From the NCBI GenBank assembly GCA_001543385.1, contig LPNH01000013.1, positions 58,610 to 110,106 on the forward strand: a DNA stretch of 51,497 nucleotides. Reading direction: 5' to 3'. The DNA comes from Candidatus Hemicellulosilyticus sp. P3 (GTDB lineage Bacteria > Bacteroidota > Bacteroidia > Bacteroidales > P3). The notes beneath the pieces were generated by a model, which was given only the letters and a program-made list of their open reading frames with translations, was not told the origin of the DNA and ran no database searches. A program made the position numbers and the translations under genes. How positions within the stretch are numbered: position 1 is the stretch's first letter; the number at the start of each line of letters is the position of its first letter. This document shows, piece by piece, positions 15,319 through 23,665 of this stretch.

Positions 15319-17846
15319 GTATTCGACACGCCATATCGCTATGGTTCAGCGCTGCCGTGTTGACACTGATAGCGCCGCACTGCCTTGCAGGGGGGTCCGA
15401 CAGCCTGTCAGCGCAATACAAAGCACGCTATGTGAGCCTCTATCGCACCTATGTGCAGAACCCTGACGATGTATCGGCGCTGGTTGCCCTGTCGGACTTT
15501 TACGCCGACAGCCTGAACCCCATGCACAACAGGGCGCTGGCTATGGATTACATTTCTAAAGCCGACGTGTATTTCACCGCCCTGCTGCAGGACGGCGACC
15601 GCTTCCGCGAAGCCAACAGGATAGTGAAACAAGGCGTGAATATCAGCGGCATACGGCAGCGTCGCCACAACATAGCCGCCGGCGCACTGGCCTACCTGCA
15701 GACCATGCCGCCGCTGACACCGGCCGAGATAGAGCGTTACGCCGAAAGTTTTAACCGCGACCCCGCCATCATGCAGCAACTGAACCAACTGAAAGTCGAC
15801 GCCGCCTACCGGAACGCCACACAATATGAAAGTGCGGATGCCTACTACACCTTTTTTAGCAACTATGGCGGCACCGCCGAGGCAGACACCGCCGAGACCA
15901 TTGTCGGCCGACAGGCCGCCCTGCTGATGCAACAAGCTGCCACCGAAGCCGAGGTGGACGCCATCGCCGCACGCTATCCCAAGAGCGCCATCGTGCAACG
16001 GGCGGCTATGAAACGCAAAGGGCGCATCGCCTATCTGGACGTCTGCAACCGCCACACGGAGCAGGCCTGCCGCGACTACCTGTCACGCTATCCGTCATCA
16101 GACGACTATCTGGCTGTCCTCGAATTGATGGACACTATCATCACCGAGGATTTCTATTTAATGCATCGTGCCCAAGACTATGTCGACTTCATCCTCAGCC
16201 ACGGTGACAACCCCCTCGCCGAACAGGCGCTGCAACAGCTGCGACGCCGCATCGAGCAGGAGCACGACACCGAGGCGGCCGAACTCTACCTGGCCCATTT
16301 CCCGCTTGACGCCGAATACAACCGTCTCTACCAAGTCTATTATGGGTGGCATGCCGACGAAGGCAACCGGGGCCCCGTTGCAGACTTTGCACGCCGACAT
16401 CCTGACTACCCGTACCAAGAGGTGTTGCGCAACGACCGCGCACAGGGTGTACGGATTGATGCCTTTGACCTGATGCGGCCTTACAGCAGCGCCTATGAAG
16501 CGGAATACGCATCGTTTCTGCGCATGAATACAGGCAAACGAATTGCTTTGGTGGCACTGCAACGCATGATGCAGCCTGCCCTCGATGGCAAGCGTTGGAA
16601 GGCGGCGCTGCAGACATTGCAGACTTATGCTCTGTCGTTTGAAAGCGACGGTCAGGCGGAATACCGGCAGTTGAAACACATCGTGGAAACACCTGGAGGC
16701 ATGGAGCCTGCCATCGAGGCGGCACCGGCCGATAATGTCAGACACCTCATACCGCATCCCGACGGCATTCACCTCTATTTCAACCGCGACGGCCGCATCT
16801 ACCGGGCTTTTGGCGCCGGAGGCGCTAAAAGACACTGGTCTGAAGCCGCACCGCTCCATTTCGCCCACGACGCCAACGCCGACTTAGAACTCTTCTGCCT
16901 TTACGGCAACGGCGAGAAAATGCTGGTTGGACGTGACGGTGACATCCTGACAGCGCACTGTGTCAACGGGGTGTGGCACCTCGGGGCACCGTTGCCCGGA
17001 CCGGTGAACACCGCCTACACCGAGACCGACGCTTTCATGCTGCCGGACGAAAGCGGGCTGCTGTTGGCGTCCGACAGGCCGGGCGGCTGCAACGTGCAAG
17101 CCTCGCACAGCCTCTATCACGGCGACACCGCTCTGGCCTCGGATCTCTATTACATACCCTGTGTGGACGGACAGTGGGGCGAGCCGGTTCATCTCGGCGC
17201 CGCCGTCAACAGTCCCTGCTGCGAACGGCATCCCTTGATGAGCCGCAACGGCACCACCCTCTACTTTGTCAGCGACAGGCACGGCGGCTTGGGCTACGGC
17301 GACATATACCGCACCGAGCGTCTCGACGACAGCTGGCGGCATTGGTCTGAACCTGAAAACATGGGGCGTGAGATTAACAGCGCCCACCGCGAAAGCAACC
17401 TGACATTCAGCCCTGACGAGAGCCGTCTATACTTCAGCTCCGACCGTCGCAACGCCGCAACATGCTATAGTGCCGCCGTGACACACAAGCGCCACAGGAC
17501 GGACACCCTGCACCGCCGTGACCACAACGGGGTCCATCCGTTGGACGACGTCGCCTTTCACACCGACGGAGACACCGAATACATCACGTGGCCCGGGGCG
17601 CTGGACCGGCTGGTGCACTATCTGCAGGAACACCCCGGGCAGAGCGTTGACATTCTCAGCCACTATCAAGGCCGCGACTCCGGCCAGAGCTACCGCGTCA
17701 GCCTGCAACGGGGCGAAGCCGTCCGGCGCTATCTCGTCAAACGGGGCGTCGAACGCCGCCGCATACAGGTGTCGGCCTACGGCAACGCCACAACCGCCGG
17801 CGGCACGCCGCTTTCGGCCCGGCTGCTGCCTCCGGCAGACCGGTAG
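15315..17846 (+). CDS. Exported TPR/PD40 propeller/OmpA-like protein, possibly PorE-like
   Basis: An 843-residue exported protein (signal peptide about 1-25, ending CLAGG, with no proper lipobox). Residues 30-450 are helical and repetitive, in the style of TPR or similar solenoids. Residues about 475-715 hold WD40-like PD40 repeats: LIPHPDGIHLYF, AFMLPDESGLLLASDRPGG, PLMSRNGTTLYFVSDRHGGLGYGDIY and LTFSPDESRLYFSSDR. The last 100 residues form a divergent OmpA-like peptidoglycan-binding domain (LVHYLQEHPGQSVDILSHYQGRDSGQSYRVSLQRGEAVRRYL). TPR plus propeller plus OmpA is the layout of the T9SS component PorE, but the absence of a lipobox and the larger size make this tentative. It follows the previous gene through an ATGA overlap. 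Confidence 0.72.
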   Translation: MSIRHAISLWFSAAVLTLIAPHCLAGGSDSLSAQYKARYVSLYRTYVQNPDDVSALVALSDFYADSLNPMHNRALAMDYISKADVYFTALLQDGDRFREANRIVKQGVNISGIRQRRHNIAAGALAYLQTMPPLTPAEIERYAESFNRDPAIMQQLNQLKVDAAYRNATQYESADAYYTFFSNYGGTAEADTAETIVGRQAALLMQQAATEAEVDAIAARYPKSAIVQRAAMKRKGRIAYLDVCNRHTEQACRDYLSRYPSSDDYLAVLELMDTIITEDFYLMHRAQDYVDFILSHGDNPLAEQALQQLRRRIEQEHDTEAAELYLAHFPLDAEYNRLYQVYYGWHADEGNRGPVADFARRHPDYPYQEVLRNDRAQGVRIDAFDLMRPYSSAYEAEYASFLRMNTGKRIALVALQRMMQPALDGKRWKAALQTLQTYALSFESDGQAEYRQLKHIVETPGGMEPAIEAAPADNVRHLIPHPDGIHLYFNRDGRIYRAFGAGGAKRHWSEAAPLHFAHDANADLELFCLYGNGEKMLVGRDGDILTAHCVNGVWHLGAPLPGPVNTAYTETDAFMLPDESGLLLASDRPGGCNVQASHSLYHGDTALASDLYYIPCVDGQWGEPVHLGAAVNSPCCERHPLMSRNGTTLYFVSDRHGGLGYGDIYRTERLDDSWRHWSEPENMGREINSAHRESNLTFSPDESRLYFSSDRRNAATCYSAAVTHKRHRTDTLHRRDHNGVHPLDDVAFHTDGDTEYITWPGALDRLVHYLQEHPGQSVDILSHYQGRDSGQSYRVSLQRGEAVRRYLVKRGVERRRIQVSAYGNATTAGGTPLSARLLPPADR

Positions 17847-17912
17847 GAATTATTAACAATCCGCTGGGCATTTCTTTTTGCCACGCCATGTTCCGTATCA
17901 GCACAAATATGC

Positions 17913-17920
17913 TACCTTTG
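17913..17920 (+). promoter_or_regulatory. Bacteroidota -7 element for the alpha/beta hydrolase
   Basis: TACCTTTG is an exact TAnnTTTG match and ends 27 bases before the ATG at 17948. No clear TTG element was seen at the matching distance. Confidence 0.5.
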
Positions 17921-17947
17921 TAACTGTTAATTGTAAAGACCACGCCC

Positions 17948-18757
17948 ATGGAAATGCACCGAATCCTCAACCACGAAGGACGCCAGTTACACTATCGCGA
18001 CGAAGGTCGTGAAAACTCCAACACCTTGGTGCTGTTGCACGGATTCATGCAGAATTTGGATGTATGGACATCTTTGGTGCTAAGTTACATGCACGATATG
18101 CGTGTCATCACTGTCGACCTGCCCGGCCATGGCTACAGCTCCAGCTACTCCGATATCCACACCATGGATTTCATGGCCCGCTGCGTGAAGGCGGTGCTCG
18201 AATATGCAGGAGTGGAACAGTGTGTCATGATGGGCCACTCGATGGGCGGCTATGTGGCGCTGTCCTTTGCCGAGCAATATCCTTACGCATTACGCGGACT
18301 GGGGTTGCTGCACTCGCATGCCCTTGCCGACGACGAAGAGAAACGGCAGCAGCGCATGAACGCCTGCGAACAGATACACCGTAACCGCAGCGAGTACATC
18401 CTCAACTTCATCCCCTCGCTCTTCGACCAAAGCAAACAGTCGGAGCTTGAACAGGAAATAAAGGACCTGAAAGAGCAAAGCCTGGAGACCACCGAGCAAA
18501 GCCTGATTGCCGCCGAGCAAGGCATGATGCGGCGTCCACACCATATCAACACACTCAAACGGCTGCATGTGCCCTGTCTGTTCATCTACGGCAAAAACGA
18601 CAGCCGCCTGCCGCTGGAGGTGGCTGTCTCGCAGGCCATGGTGCCGCAGCACTCGGAAATTATGATTCTGGACCACGTGGCCCACATGGCGCATCTGGAA
18701 TCACGCGAATATGTGCGGCTGCGCATACGCGATTTCGTGTCTGTCTGCTACCTATAG
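17948..18757 (+). CDS. Alpha/beta-fold hydrolase
   Basis: A 269-residue alpha/beta hydrolase. LLHGFMQNLDVW (29-40) gives the oxyanion-hole HG, TVDLPGHGYS follows, and the nucleophile elbow GHSMGG carries Ser98. The acid is probably the Asp in IYGKNDSRLP and the catalytic His lies in DHVAHMAHLE. All triad positions are present. A helical, Gln/Glu-rich cap (about residues 130-185) covers the site. Fold members include esterases, lipases and C-C hydrolases; nothing here singles out a substrate. The start at 17948 or the second ATG at 17954 would differ by two residues. It is a single-gene unit with its own promoter element and a downstream hairpin terminator. Confidence 0.88.
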   Translation: MEMHRILNHEGRQLHYRDEGRENSNTLVLLHGFMQNLDVWTSLVLSYMHDMRVITVDLPGHGYSSSYSDIHTMDFMARCVKAVLEYAGVEQCVMMGHSMGGYVALSFAEQYPYALRGLGLLHSHALADDEEKRQQRMNACEQIHRNRSEYILNFIPSLFDQSKQSELEQEIKDLKEQSLETTEQSLIAAEQGMMRRPHHINTLKRLHVPCLFIYGKNDSRLPLEVAVSQAMVPQHSEIMILDHVAHMAHLESREYVRLRIRDFVSVCYL

Positions 18758-18797
18758 CGCCACCCCGCCTTTAAACGCCCAAAAGTCCGTCGGTGCA

Positions 18798-18829
18798 CCC
18801 TCCGCAACGGAGGGGGAAATTATTTTTTT
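18798..18829 (+). terminator. Rho-independent terminator after the alpha/beta hydrolase
   Basis: Seven-base perfect arms at 18798-18804 and 18808-18814, around a three-base loop, are followed by an A/T stretch ending in a run of seven T residues (18823-18829). Confidence 0.65.
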
Positions 18830-18846
18830 CATTTCGGTTTTTTGTG

Positions 18847-18854
18847 TAAATTTG
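18847..18854 (+). promoter_or_regulatory. Bacteroidota -7 element for glutamate dehydrogenase
   Basis: TAAATTTG is an exact TAnnTTTG match, ending 45 bases before the gdhA start codon. The untranslated leader would therefore be about 40 bases. Confidence 0.5.
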
Positions 18855-18899
18855 TGAGGTGATTACACAACACATTTCTAACTCAAATCATTTAATATC

Positions 18900-20243
18900 A
18901 TGAAAGTAAACGAAATTATGACCAACCTGGAGGCCAAACATCCGGGCGAGAACGAGTACTTGCAGGCCGTTCGCGAGGTTCTCGAAACCATCGAGGAAGA
19001 ATACAACAAGCACCCTGAGTTTGAGGCTGCCAAGATTGTCGAGCGCATTGTCGAGCCCGACCGCATCTTCACTTTCCGTGTGACCTGGGTCGACGACAAG
19101 GGCCAGGTGCAGACCAACCTGGGCTACCGCGTGCAGTTCAACGCCGCCCTCGGCGCCTATAAGGGCGGCCTCCGCTTCCACAAAGCCGTCAACGTTTCGA
19201 TGCTGAAATTCCTGGGCTTCGAGCAGATCTTCAAAAACAGCCTCACCAACCTGCCTCTCGGCGGTGGCAAGGGCGGTTCGGATTTCGACCCCGTCGGAAA
19301 GAGCGACGCCGAAATCATGCGTTTCTGCCAAGCCTTTATGTATGAACTGTGGCGCAATATCGGCCCCGACCAGGACAGCCCCGCCGGCGACGTCGGAGTG
19401 GGCGGCCGCGAAATCGGCTACCTCTATGGAGCCTACAAAAAGCTGGCCCGCGAGCACAGCACCGGCGCTCTGACCGGCAAGAGCTATGGCTGGGGCGGTA
19501 GCCTCATCCGTCCTGAAGCCACGGGCTTCGGCGCCATCTACTATGTCGAGCGCATGGTGAAAGAGAAAGGTGACAAGATGGAAGGCAAGCGCATCGCTCT
19601 CTCGGGCTTCGGCAACGTGGCTTGGGGCGCCGCCATCAAGGCCACCGAGCTGGGAGCCAAAGTTGTTGCCATCAGCGGCCCCGATGGTGTCTGCGAGATC
19701 GAGAACGGCATCACCAAAGAGATGATTGACTACATGCTTGTCATGCGTGCCTCGAACCGCAACAAGGTGCAGGATATGGCCGACAAATTCCCCGGCCAGG
19801 CCAAGTTCACCGCCGGCAAGAAGGCTTGGAGCGTGAAGTGTGACATCGCAATGCCCTGCGCTTTCCAAAACGAGCTCGCCGAGGAAGACGCCAAGATGCT
19901 CCTCGCCAATGGCGTGAAGTATGTGGCTGAGGTCTCCAACATGGGCTGTCAGCCCGCCGCCATCGCCGCTATCCAGGCTGCCAAGGTGCCCTTCGGCCCC
20001 GGCAAGGCTGTCAACGCCGGCGGTGTCGCCACCAGCGGCCTCGAAATCTGCCAGAACGCCGGCCACATCAACTGGACGGCCGAAGAGGTGGATGTCAAGC
20101 TGCACAAAATCATGAACGACATCTATGATATGTGCGTGGCCCACGGCAAACAGGCTGACGGCACCATCAACTATGTGAAGGGAGCCAACATCGCTGGTTT
20201 CATGCGCGTTGCCAACGCCATGATGGCCCAGGGTATCATCTAA
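18900..20243 (+). CDS. gdhA: Glutamate dehydrogenase
   Basis: A 447-residue hexameric-type glutamate dehydrogenase that interconverts 2-oxoglutarate plus ammonia and glutamate in the cytoplasm. The substrate domain has YKGGLRFHKAVN and PLGGGKGGSDFDP (catalytic lysine region), followed by PAGDVGVGGREIGYL. The Rossmann domain begins around LSGFGNVAWGAAIKA. Length and order match the standard small bacterial enzyme. The coenzyme is not certain from sequence: most relatives use NADP, but some Bacteroidales enzymes of this class use NAD. Upstream are a promoter element and the terminator of the previous gene; downstream is a very strong terminator, so it is a single-gene unit. Its codon use is visibly biased to C-ending codons, as expected for a highly expressed gene here. 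Confidence 0.96.
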   Translation: MKVNEIMTNLEAKHPGENEYLQAVREVLETIEEEYNKHPEFEAAKIVERIVEPDRIFTFRVTWVDDKGQVQTNLGYRVQFNAALGAYKGGLRFHKAVNVSMLKFLGFEQIFKNSLTNLPLGGGKGGSDFDPVGKSDAEIMRFCQAFMYELWRNIGPDQDSPAGDVGVGGREIGYLYGAYKKLAREHSTGALTGKSYGWGGSLIRPEATGFGAIYYVERMVKEKGDKMEGKRIALSGFGNVAWGAAIKATELGAKVVAISGPDGVCEIENGITKEMIDYMLVMRASNRNKVQDMADKFPGQAKFTAGKKAWSVKCDIAMPCAFQNELAEEDAKMLLANGVKYVAEVSNMGCQPAAIAAIQAAKVPFGPGKAVNAGGVATSGLEICQNAGHINWTAEEVDVKLHKIMNDIYDMCVAHGKQADGTINYVKGANIAGFMRVANAMMAQGII

Positions 20244-20282
20244 TTGATGACCCGGCCGGATTGACAGAAAGTCAATCCACAC

Positions 20283-20342
20283 ACACATAAAAAGCAGCCA
20301 CGCCGCCCGTTTGAGAGGGCGGCGTGGCTGCTTTTTATGTGT
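20283..20342. terminator. Strong bidirectional terminator after gdhA
   Basis: Two 26-base arms (20283-20308 and 20317-20342) are perfect reverse complements around an eight-base loop. The inner stem is GC-rich, and the outer part has an A-run on the left and a T-run on the right, so it could stop transcription from either side. Confidence 0.85.
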
Positions 20343-20384
20343 GACATTTTCCGGGAAACCCTGTCCGATCCGTCGAAATGTTTG

Positions 20385-20392
20385 TATATTTG
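20385..20392 (+). promoter_or_regulatory. Bacteroidota -7 element for aroQ
   Basis: TATATTTG is an exact TAnnTTTG match, ending 45 bases before the aroQ ATG at 20438. Confidence 0.5.
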
Positions 20393-20437
20393 TATCGGAT
20401 CTACAGCATGCCGACAACACGCAACAGAACACATACC

Positions 20438-20863
20438 ATGAAACGTATAGAGATTGTCAACGGACCCAACTTGAATCTGACAGGCATACGCGAACCGCAA
20501 GTGTACGGGCAAGTCACCATGGAGGAGATGGTGGCAAGGTTGAGAAAGAACCACCCGGATGCCGAGATAGGCTACTATCAGAGCAATGTGGAAGGCGAGC
20601 TTATCAACCGCCTGCATGCGGTGGGATTTTCGGCGGACGGAATCATCCTCAACGCAGGTGGCTACACCCACACCAGCGTGGCGCTCCACGACGCTGTCGC
20701 CGCCATCACGACACCAGTGGTGGAGGTGCATATCAGCAATATTTTCGCACGTGAGGAATACCGCCGCCACTCACTGTTGAGCGACGTCTGCCGCGGCGTC
20801 ATCTGCGGATTGGGGATGGCCGGTTACCGGCTTGCGCTGGAGTCTTTTCTATTCGAAGTTTAG
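20438..20863 (+). CDS. aroQ: Type II 3-dehydroquinate dehydratase
   Basis: A 141-residue type II dehydroquinase, the third step of the shikimate pathway (3-dehydroquinate to 3-dehydroshikimate). NGPNLNLTGIREPQVYG carries the catalytic Tyr23 and the flexible-loop Arg. NAGGYTHTSVALHDA (72-86) and EVHISNIFAREEYRRHS (about 96-112) supply the Asn, His and Arg of the active site. The size is normal. The ATG at 20438 was chosen since similarity starts there; upstream in-frame codons cover the promoter. The gene ends inside the convergent HhH gene (15-base overlap). Shikimate kinase is in the same window but about 17 kb away. Confidence 0.95.
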   Translation: MKRIEIVNGPNLNLTGIREPQVYGQVTMEEMVARLRKNHPDAEIGYYQSNVEGELINRLHAVGFSADGIILNAGGYTHTSVALHDAVAAITTPVVEVHISNIFAREEYRRHSLLSDVCRGVICGLGMAGYRLALESFLFEV

Positions 20864-21520
20864 ATAAGGGGCCAGACGCATCGCCGTCGTATCGTCCACC
20901 GTCGCCACAAGACGCAGGTCGTCGACCGAACGGTAGCGATGGCCTCGCTCCCGGTGGCGGACGATGTCGCGTGCCTGATAAGGGTCCAAATAGGGATGCC
21001 TGATGAGCTCTTTGATTCCAGCGCTGTTGAGCGGTATCTGCCGTATGCTGTCCACCTGCAGCGTGAGGTGCGGCAGCAGGTGGAGAAAGAGCTCGTCCGT
21101 CATGCCGTAGACCTCCCGTAACTGACTGATGTCGACAAAGCCGCCCAGACGCTCGCGGTAGCGCACGATACGCCGCGCATACACGGGGCCGATGCCGTGC
21201 AGCAGCTGCAACGTCAGGGTGTCGGCCGTGTTGAGTTCCACCTGCACCGTCTTGCCGGGCAAAGGGCGGAGCGGTTGCAGCGGTGCGGCGCTGTCAGGCG
21301 CCGCACCATCTAATATTAGATGCGGACGGCTGCTGTTGCGGACGGCAGGGCGCCATTGCCTGCGGCTATGCCCGGACGCCTGGCCCGGCGGGGCGGCAGC
21401 CGTGTCGGCAAGCGTCACAGTCAACGCGGCAGGCTCGGCTGACGGCTCGCCCATGCGTATCAAGAGCACCGCCGCAAATACAGACAACAGCAGTGACAGC
21501 CATACATAGCCTCGACGCAA
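20849..21520 (-). CDS. Helix-hairpin-helix (ComEA-like) protein with membrane anchor
   Basis: A 223-residue protein with an N-terminal hydrophobic anchor (residues 5-22), a Pro/Ala-rich linker to about residue 90, and helix-hairpin-helix units. The first is VELNTADTLTLQLLHGIGPVYARRIVRYRERLGGF, the classic ComEA-type HhH beginning with LNTA. A second, beginning LNSAGIKELIRHPYL, ends ATVDDTTAMRLAPYL. HhH repeats of this type bind DNA backbones; ComEA is the DNA receptor of competence systems. Other Bacteroidota proteins with this layout are unstudied, so a link to the ComM homologue at 523-2061 is only suggestive. It overlaps the convergent aroQ by 15 bases. Confidence 0.82.
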   Translation of the reverse strand: MRRGYVWLSLLLSVFAAVLLIRMGEPSAEPAALTVTLADTAAAPPGQASGHSRRQWRPAVRNSSRPHLILDGAAPDSAAPLQPLRPLPGKTVQVELNTADTLTLQLLHGIGPVYARRIVRYRERLGGFVDISQLREVYGMTDELFLHLLPHLTLQVDSIRQIPLNSAGIKELIRHPYLDPYQARDIVRHRERGHRYRSVDDLRLVATVDDTTAMRLAPYLNFE

Positions 21521-21562
21521 CGAAAGACACGAAAAAGGATGTCGGACGATAAGCGATGGAAA

Positions 21563-22447
21563 TTAGCGGAATCGTACCATGTCAATCAGCCGCACACCGT
21601 CAAGCCACACTGCGATGCAGCCCACCGAACCTTTGGCGTCACGCCAGCGGGATATAGGCTGCAATGTAGTGTCGTCGACCACTTCGAAATATTCGGGTTC
21701 GAAGTGCAGTCCTCCGGGCTGTGGAAAGACCTCATGAGCCGATGAAAGGGTGTCGAGCACCCAAAGGCGCACTGTATCGACATCCTCATATTCAGACATT
21801 TCCACAGCTTGAGACAGCGTGTCATAAATCATTGGAGCCATGGCCCGCGCCTCGGCGCTGAGACGGGCGTTACGGCTGCTCAACGCCAGCCCGTCGGCAG
21901 CGCGGACAATGGGACACGGGACCAGCTCCACCGGATGACCGGTGATACGCAGCAGACTGCGTATCACCGCCACCTGCTGGAAATCTTTCTCGCCGAAATA
22001 GGCGCGTGTAGGCTGAGTCAAGTCAAAAAGCCGGCGCACCACTATCGCCACACCGTTGAAATGGCCAGGACGCCGCGGACCCTCCATCACATCGGCTACC
22101 GGGCCAAGGTCGTAGACAACACCGTCTGTCGGTTCGGGGTACATCTCGGCGACGCTGGGTGTGAAGGCCAGAAGCTGACCGTCGCGTTGCGGCAGCGAAG
22201 CGATGAGTTTCAAGTCGGCATCCAAGGTGCGGGGGTACTTCTCCAGATCCTCGCGGTTGTTAAACTGGATGGGGTTGACAAAGAGGCTGACTACCACGAG
22301 GTCATTCTCGTCGAGTGCACGGCGCACCAGCGAAAGATGGCCCTCGTGCAACGCCCCCATGGTAGGCACCAAACCGACGGTGCAGCCCTGCCGCTTGGAG
22401 GCAGCGGTCCGTTCGGTCAACGCCGCAGCTGAAGTAATCTGTTGCAT
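21563..22447 (-). CDS. panC: Pantoate--beta-alanine ligase
   Basis: A 294-residue pantothenate synthetase, the last step of vitamin B5 synthesis (pantoate plus beta-alanine plus ATP). VPTMGALHEGHLSLV (27-41) is the nucleotide-binding HIGH-type motif. SLFVNPIQFNN binds pantoate, then follow GHFNGVAIVVRRLFDL, AYFGEKDFQQ, and LALSSRNARLS (KMSKS-like loop, here ALSSRN). All family blocks are in order, and the length is normal to slightly long. panB and panD are not adjacent. It shares the minus-strand run with the HhH gene downstream (42-base gap) and the holin-like gene upstream. Confidence 0.96.
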   Translation of the reverse strand: MQQITSAAALTERTAASKRQGCTVGLVPTMGALHEGHLSLVRRALDENDLVVVSLFVNPIQFNNREDLEKYPRTLDADLKLIASLPQRDGQLLAFTPSVAEMYPEPTDGVVYDLGPVADVMEGPRRPGHFNGVAIVVRRLFDLTQPTRAYFGEKDFQQVAVIRSLLRITGHPVELVPCPIVRAADGLALSSRNARLSAEARAMAPMIYDTLSQAVEMSEYEDVDTVRLWVLDTLSSAHEVFPQPGGLHFEPEYFEVVDDTTLQPISRWRDAKGSVGCIAVWLDGVRLIDMVRFR

Positions 22448-22491
22448 AGAGCTAAAGATGGAAAAAATGCATTGTAAAGTCTGCCCGGCCG

Positions 22492-22950
22492 CTATTCCAC
22501 CTCCTCATAAGGAGTGAAGCCCGTGTCGTCATCCTCGTGCGGCGAACGGTAGCGGCGCCGGTGGCGGATCACCTTGTTGGGCAGTTCGAGCAGGTAGTTG
22601 AAAAGGGTCAGCAGCAGGCTGAACCAAAAGGCGCTGCCGAACCCGTCGACATGGAACCGGGGCACCAAGGCGGCAGCCAGCAGGATAATGACGGCGTTGA
22701 CCACCAACAGGAATAGACCCATGGAAAACAGCGTGAACGGCAGGGTGACAACGATGAGAATCGGGCGGATGAAATTGTTGAGCAACGATATCACCACCGC
22801 TGTGACGATGACCGTCGCCATACTGTCAAACCAGATGCCCGGCAGTAGATAGCCGGCCAGCACCGCCGCCAACGACATAACGACCACCCGGGCCAGAAAG
22901 CCCCATGGACCCATGAAGAAGCCGCTGTCACTTCGAAATGTAATCTTCAT
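22492..22950 (-). CDS. Phage holin family (four-TM) membrane protein
   Basis: A 152-residue membrane protein of the chromosomal holin-4-2-like family (four transmembrane segments, residues about 17-125). The pattern LLNNFIRPILIVVTLPFTLFSMGLFLLVVNAVIILLAA is the family core. The C-terminal tail is basic then acidic (HRRRYRSPHEDDDTGF). Despite the name these are widespread chromosomal proteins of unknown function, not evidence of a phage here. Its start overlaps the stop of the upstream YciO-like gene by four bases (ATGA). Confidence 0.85.
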   Translation of the reverse strand: MKITFRSDSGFFMGPWGFLARVVVMSLAAVLAGYLLPGIWFDSMATVIVTAVVISLLNNFIRPILIVVTLPFTLFSMGLFLLVVNAVIILLAAALVPRFHVDGFGSAFWFSLLLTLFNYLLELPNKVIRHRRRYRSPHEDDDTGFTPYEEVE

Positions 22951-23567
22951 AACACTATCTCCCCTTTCCCGTAGCGCAGCACCTCAGGGGTGCCGCCGGA
23001 GCAGTCCACCACCGTCGACGGGCTGTCGTCGCCGATGCCGCCGTCAACCACCAAGTCTACCCGGGGGGTGAACAATTCGTGAATCAACCCGGGATCGGTC
23101 AAATATTCCTTCTCCAGATCCTCGCCGATCAGACGCACCGAGGTGGCCACCAACGGGCAGCCCAACTCCTCGACGACAGCACGCAAGACACTGTTGTCCG
23201 GCACACGGACTCCAATGGTGCGGTTGGCATTCTGGTAATTACGCGGCACATTGCCGTTGGCCTCGAGAATGAACGTATAGGGACCCGGCAGTGTGGACCT
23301 GAGCAGCGCAAAGGTGTCCTTGTCCAAAGGACGTACATATTCCGACAGCTGGCTGAGCGAGGAGCAGAGCAAGGAGTACTTGGCCTGCTTGAGTTTAAAC
23401 CCCTTCAGACGGGCTATGGCCTCGACCGAGCGTTTGAACTCCATGCTGCAGACAAAGGCATAAAGCGTGTCGGTGGGCAGCACCGCGACGGCACCCTCGC
23501 GCAAACGGTCGGCTACACGCCGCACCTCACGTGCATTGGGACTCTCCGGATAGATACGTAGCAGCAT
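22947..23567 (-). CDS. YrdC/Sua5-fold protein, YciO-like
   Basis: A 206-residue YrdC-fold protein. The fold start GAVAVLPTDTLYAFVCSM, the RLKG motif, LPGPYTFILEA and IGVRVPDN are all present. The best match is to the YciO branch: the middle reads LLCSSLSQLSEYVRPLDKDTFALLRSTLPGPYTFIL, and the SANxSG segment that TsaC/Sua5 proteins use is replaced (ATSVRLIGEDL). TsaC/Sua5 make threonylcarbamoyl-AMP for t6A tRNA modification; YciO proteins have weak or unclear activity, so the name TsaC was avoided. The ATG at 23567 starts 9 bases after a TACCTTTG promoter element on this strand. Downstream is the holin-like gene (4-base overlap). Confidence 0.83.
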   Translation of the reverse strand: MLLRIYPESPNAREVRRVADRLREGAVAVLPTDTLYAFVCSMEFKRSVEAIARLKGFKLKQAKYSLLCSSLSQLSEYVRPLDKDTFALLRSTLPGPYTFILEANGNVPRNYQNANRTIGVRVPDNSVLRAVVEELGCPLVATSVRLIGEDLEKEYLTDPGLIHELFTPRVDLVVDGGIGDDSPSTVVDCSGGTPEVLRYGKGEIVL

Positions 23568-23576
23568 AATGAGGTG

Positions 23577-23584
23577 CAAAGGTA
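23577..23584 (-). promoter_or_regulatory. Bacteroidota -7 element for the yciO-like operon
   Basis: On the minus strand this reads TACCTTTG, an exact TAnnTTTG match, ending nine bases before the ATG at 23567. The leader would be only a few bases long. The divergent lipoprotein gene begins at 23666. Confidence 0.6.
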
Positions 23585-23665
23585 CGAAAAATGAATTAAA
23601 ATGAAATAAGTATCGCAAATGTGCGTTATTTCATTGATATTTTAATCCCGTCCGGGACAGCCGCC

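Noticed and set aside
18888..20432. 514-residue frame antisense to gdhA
   Set aside because: It mirrors the strongly biased codons of gdhA, has no family resemblance, and spans the gdhA promoter and terminator.
22492..22950. Holin-like protein as evidence of a prophage
   Set aside because: This family is common as a chromosomal housekeeping membrane protein; no other phage genes are nearby.
23621..23665. GTG at 23621 as start of the beta-helix lipoprotein
   Set aside because: It would place 15 unrelated residues before the signal peptide; the ATG at 23666 gives a normal lipoprotein start.
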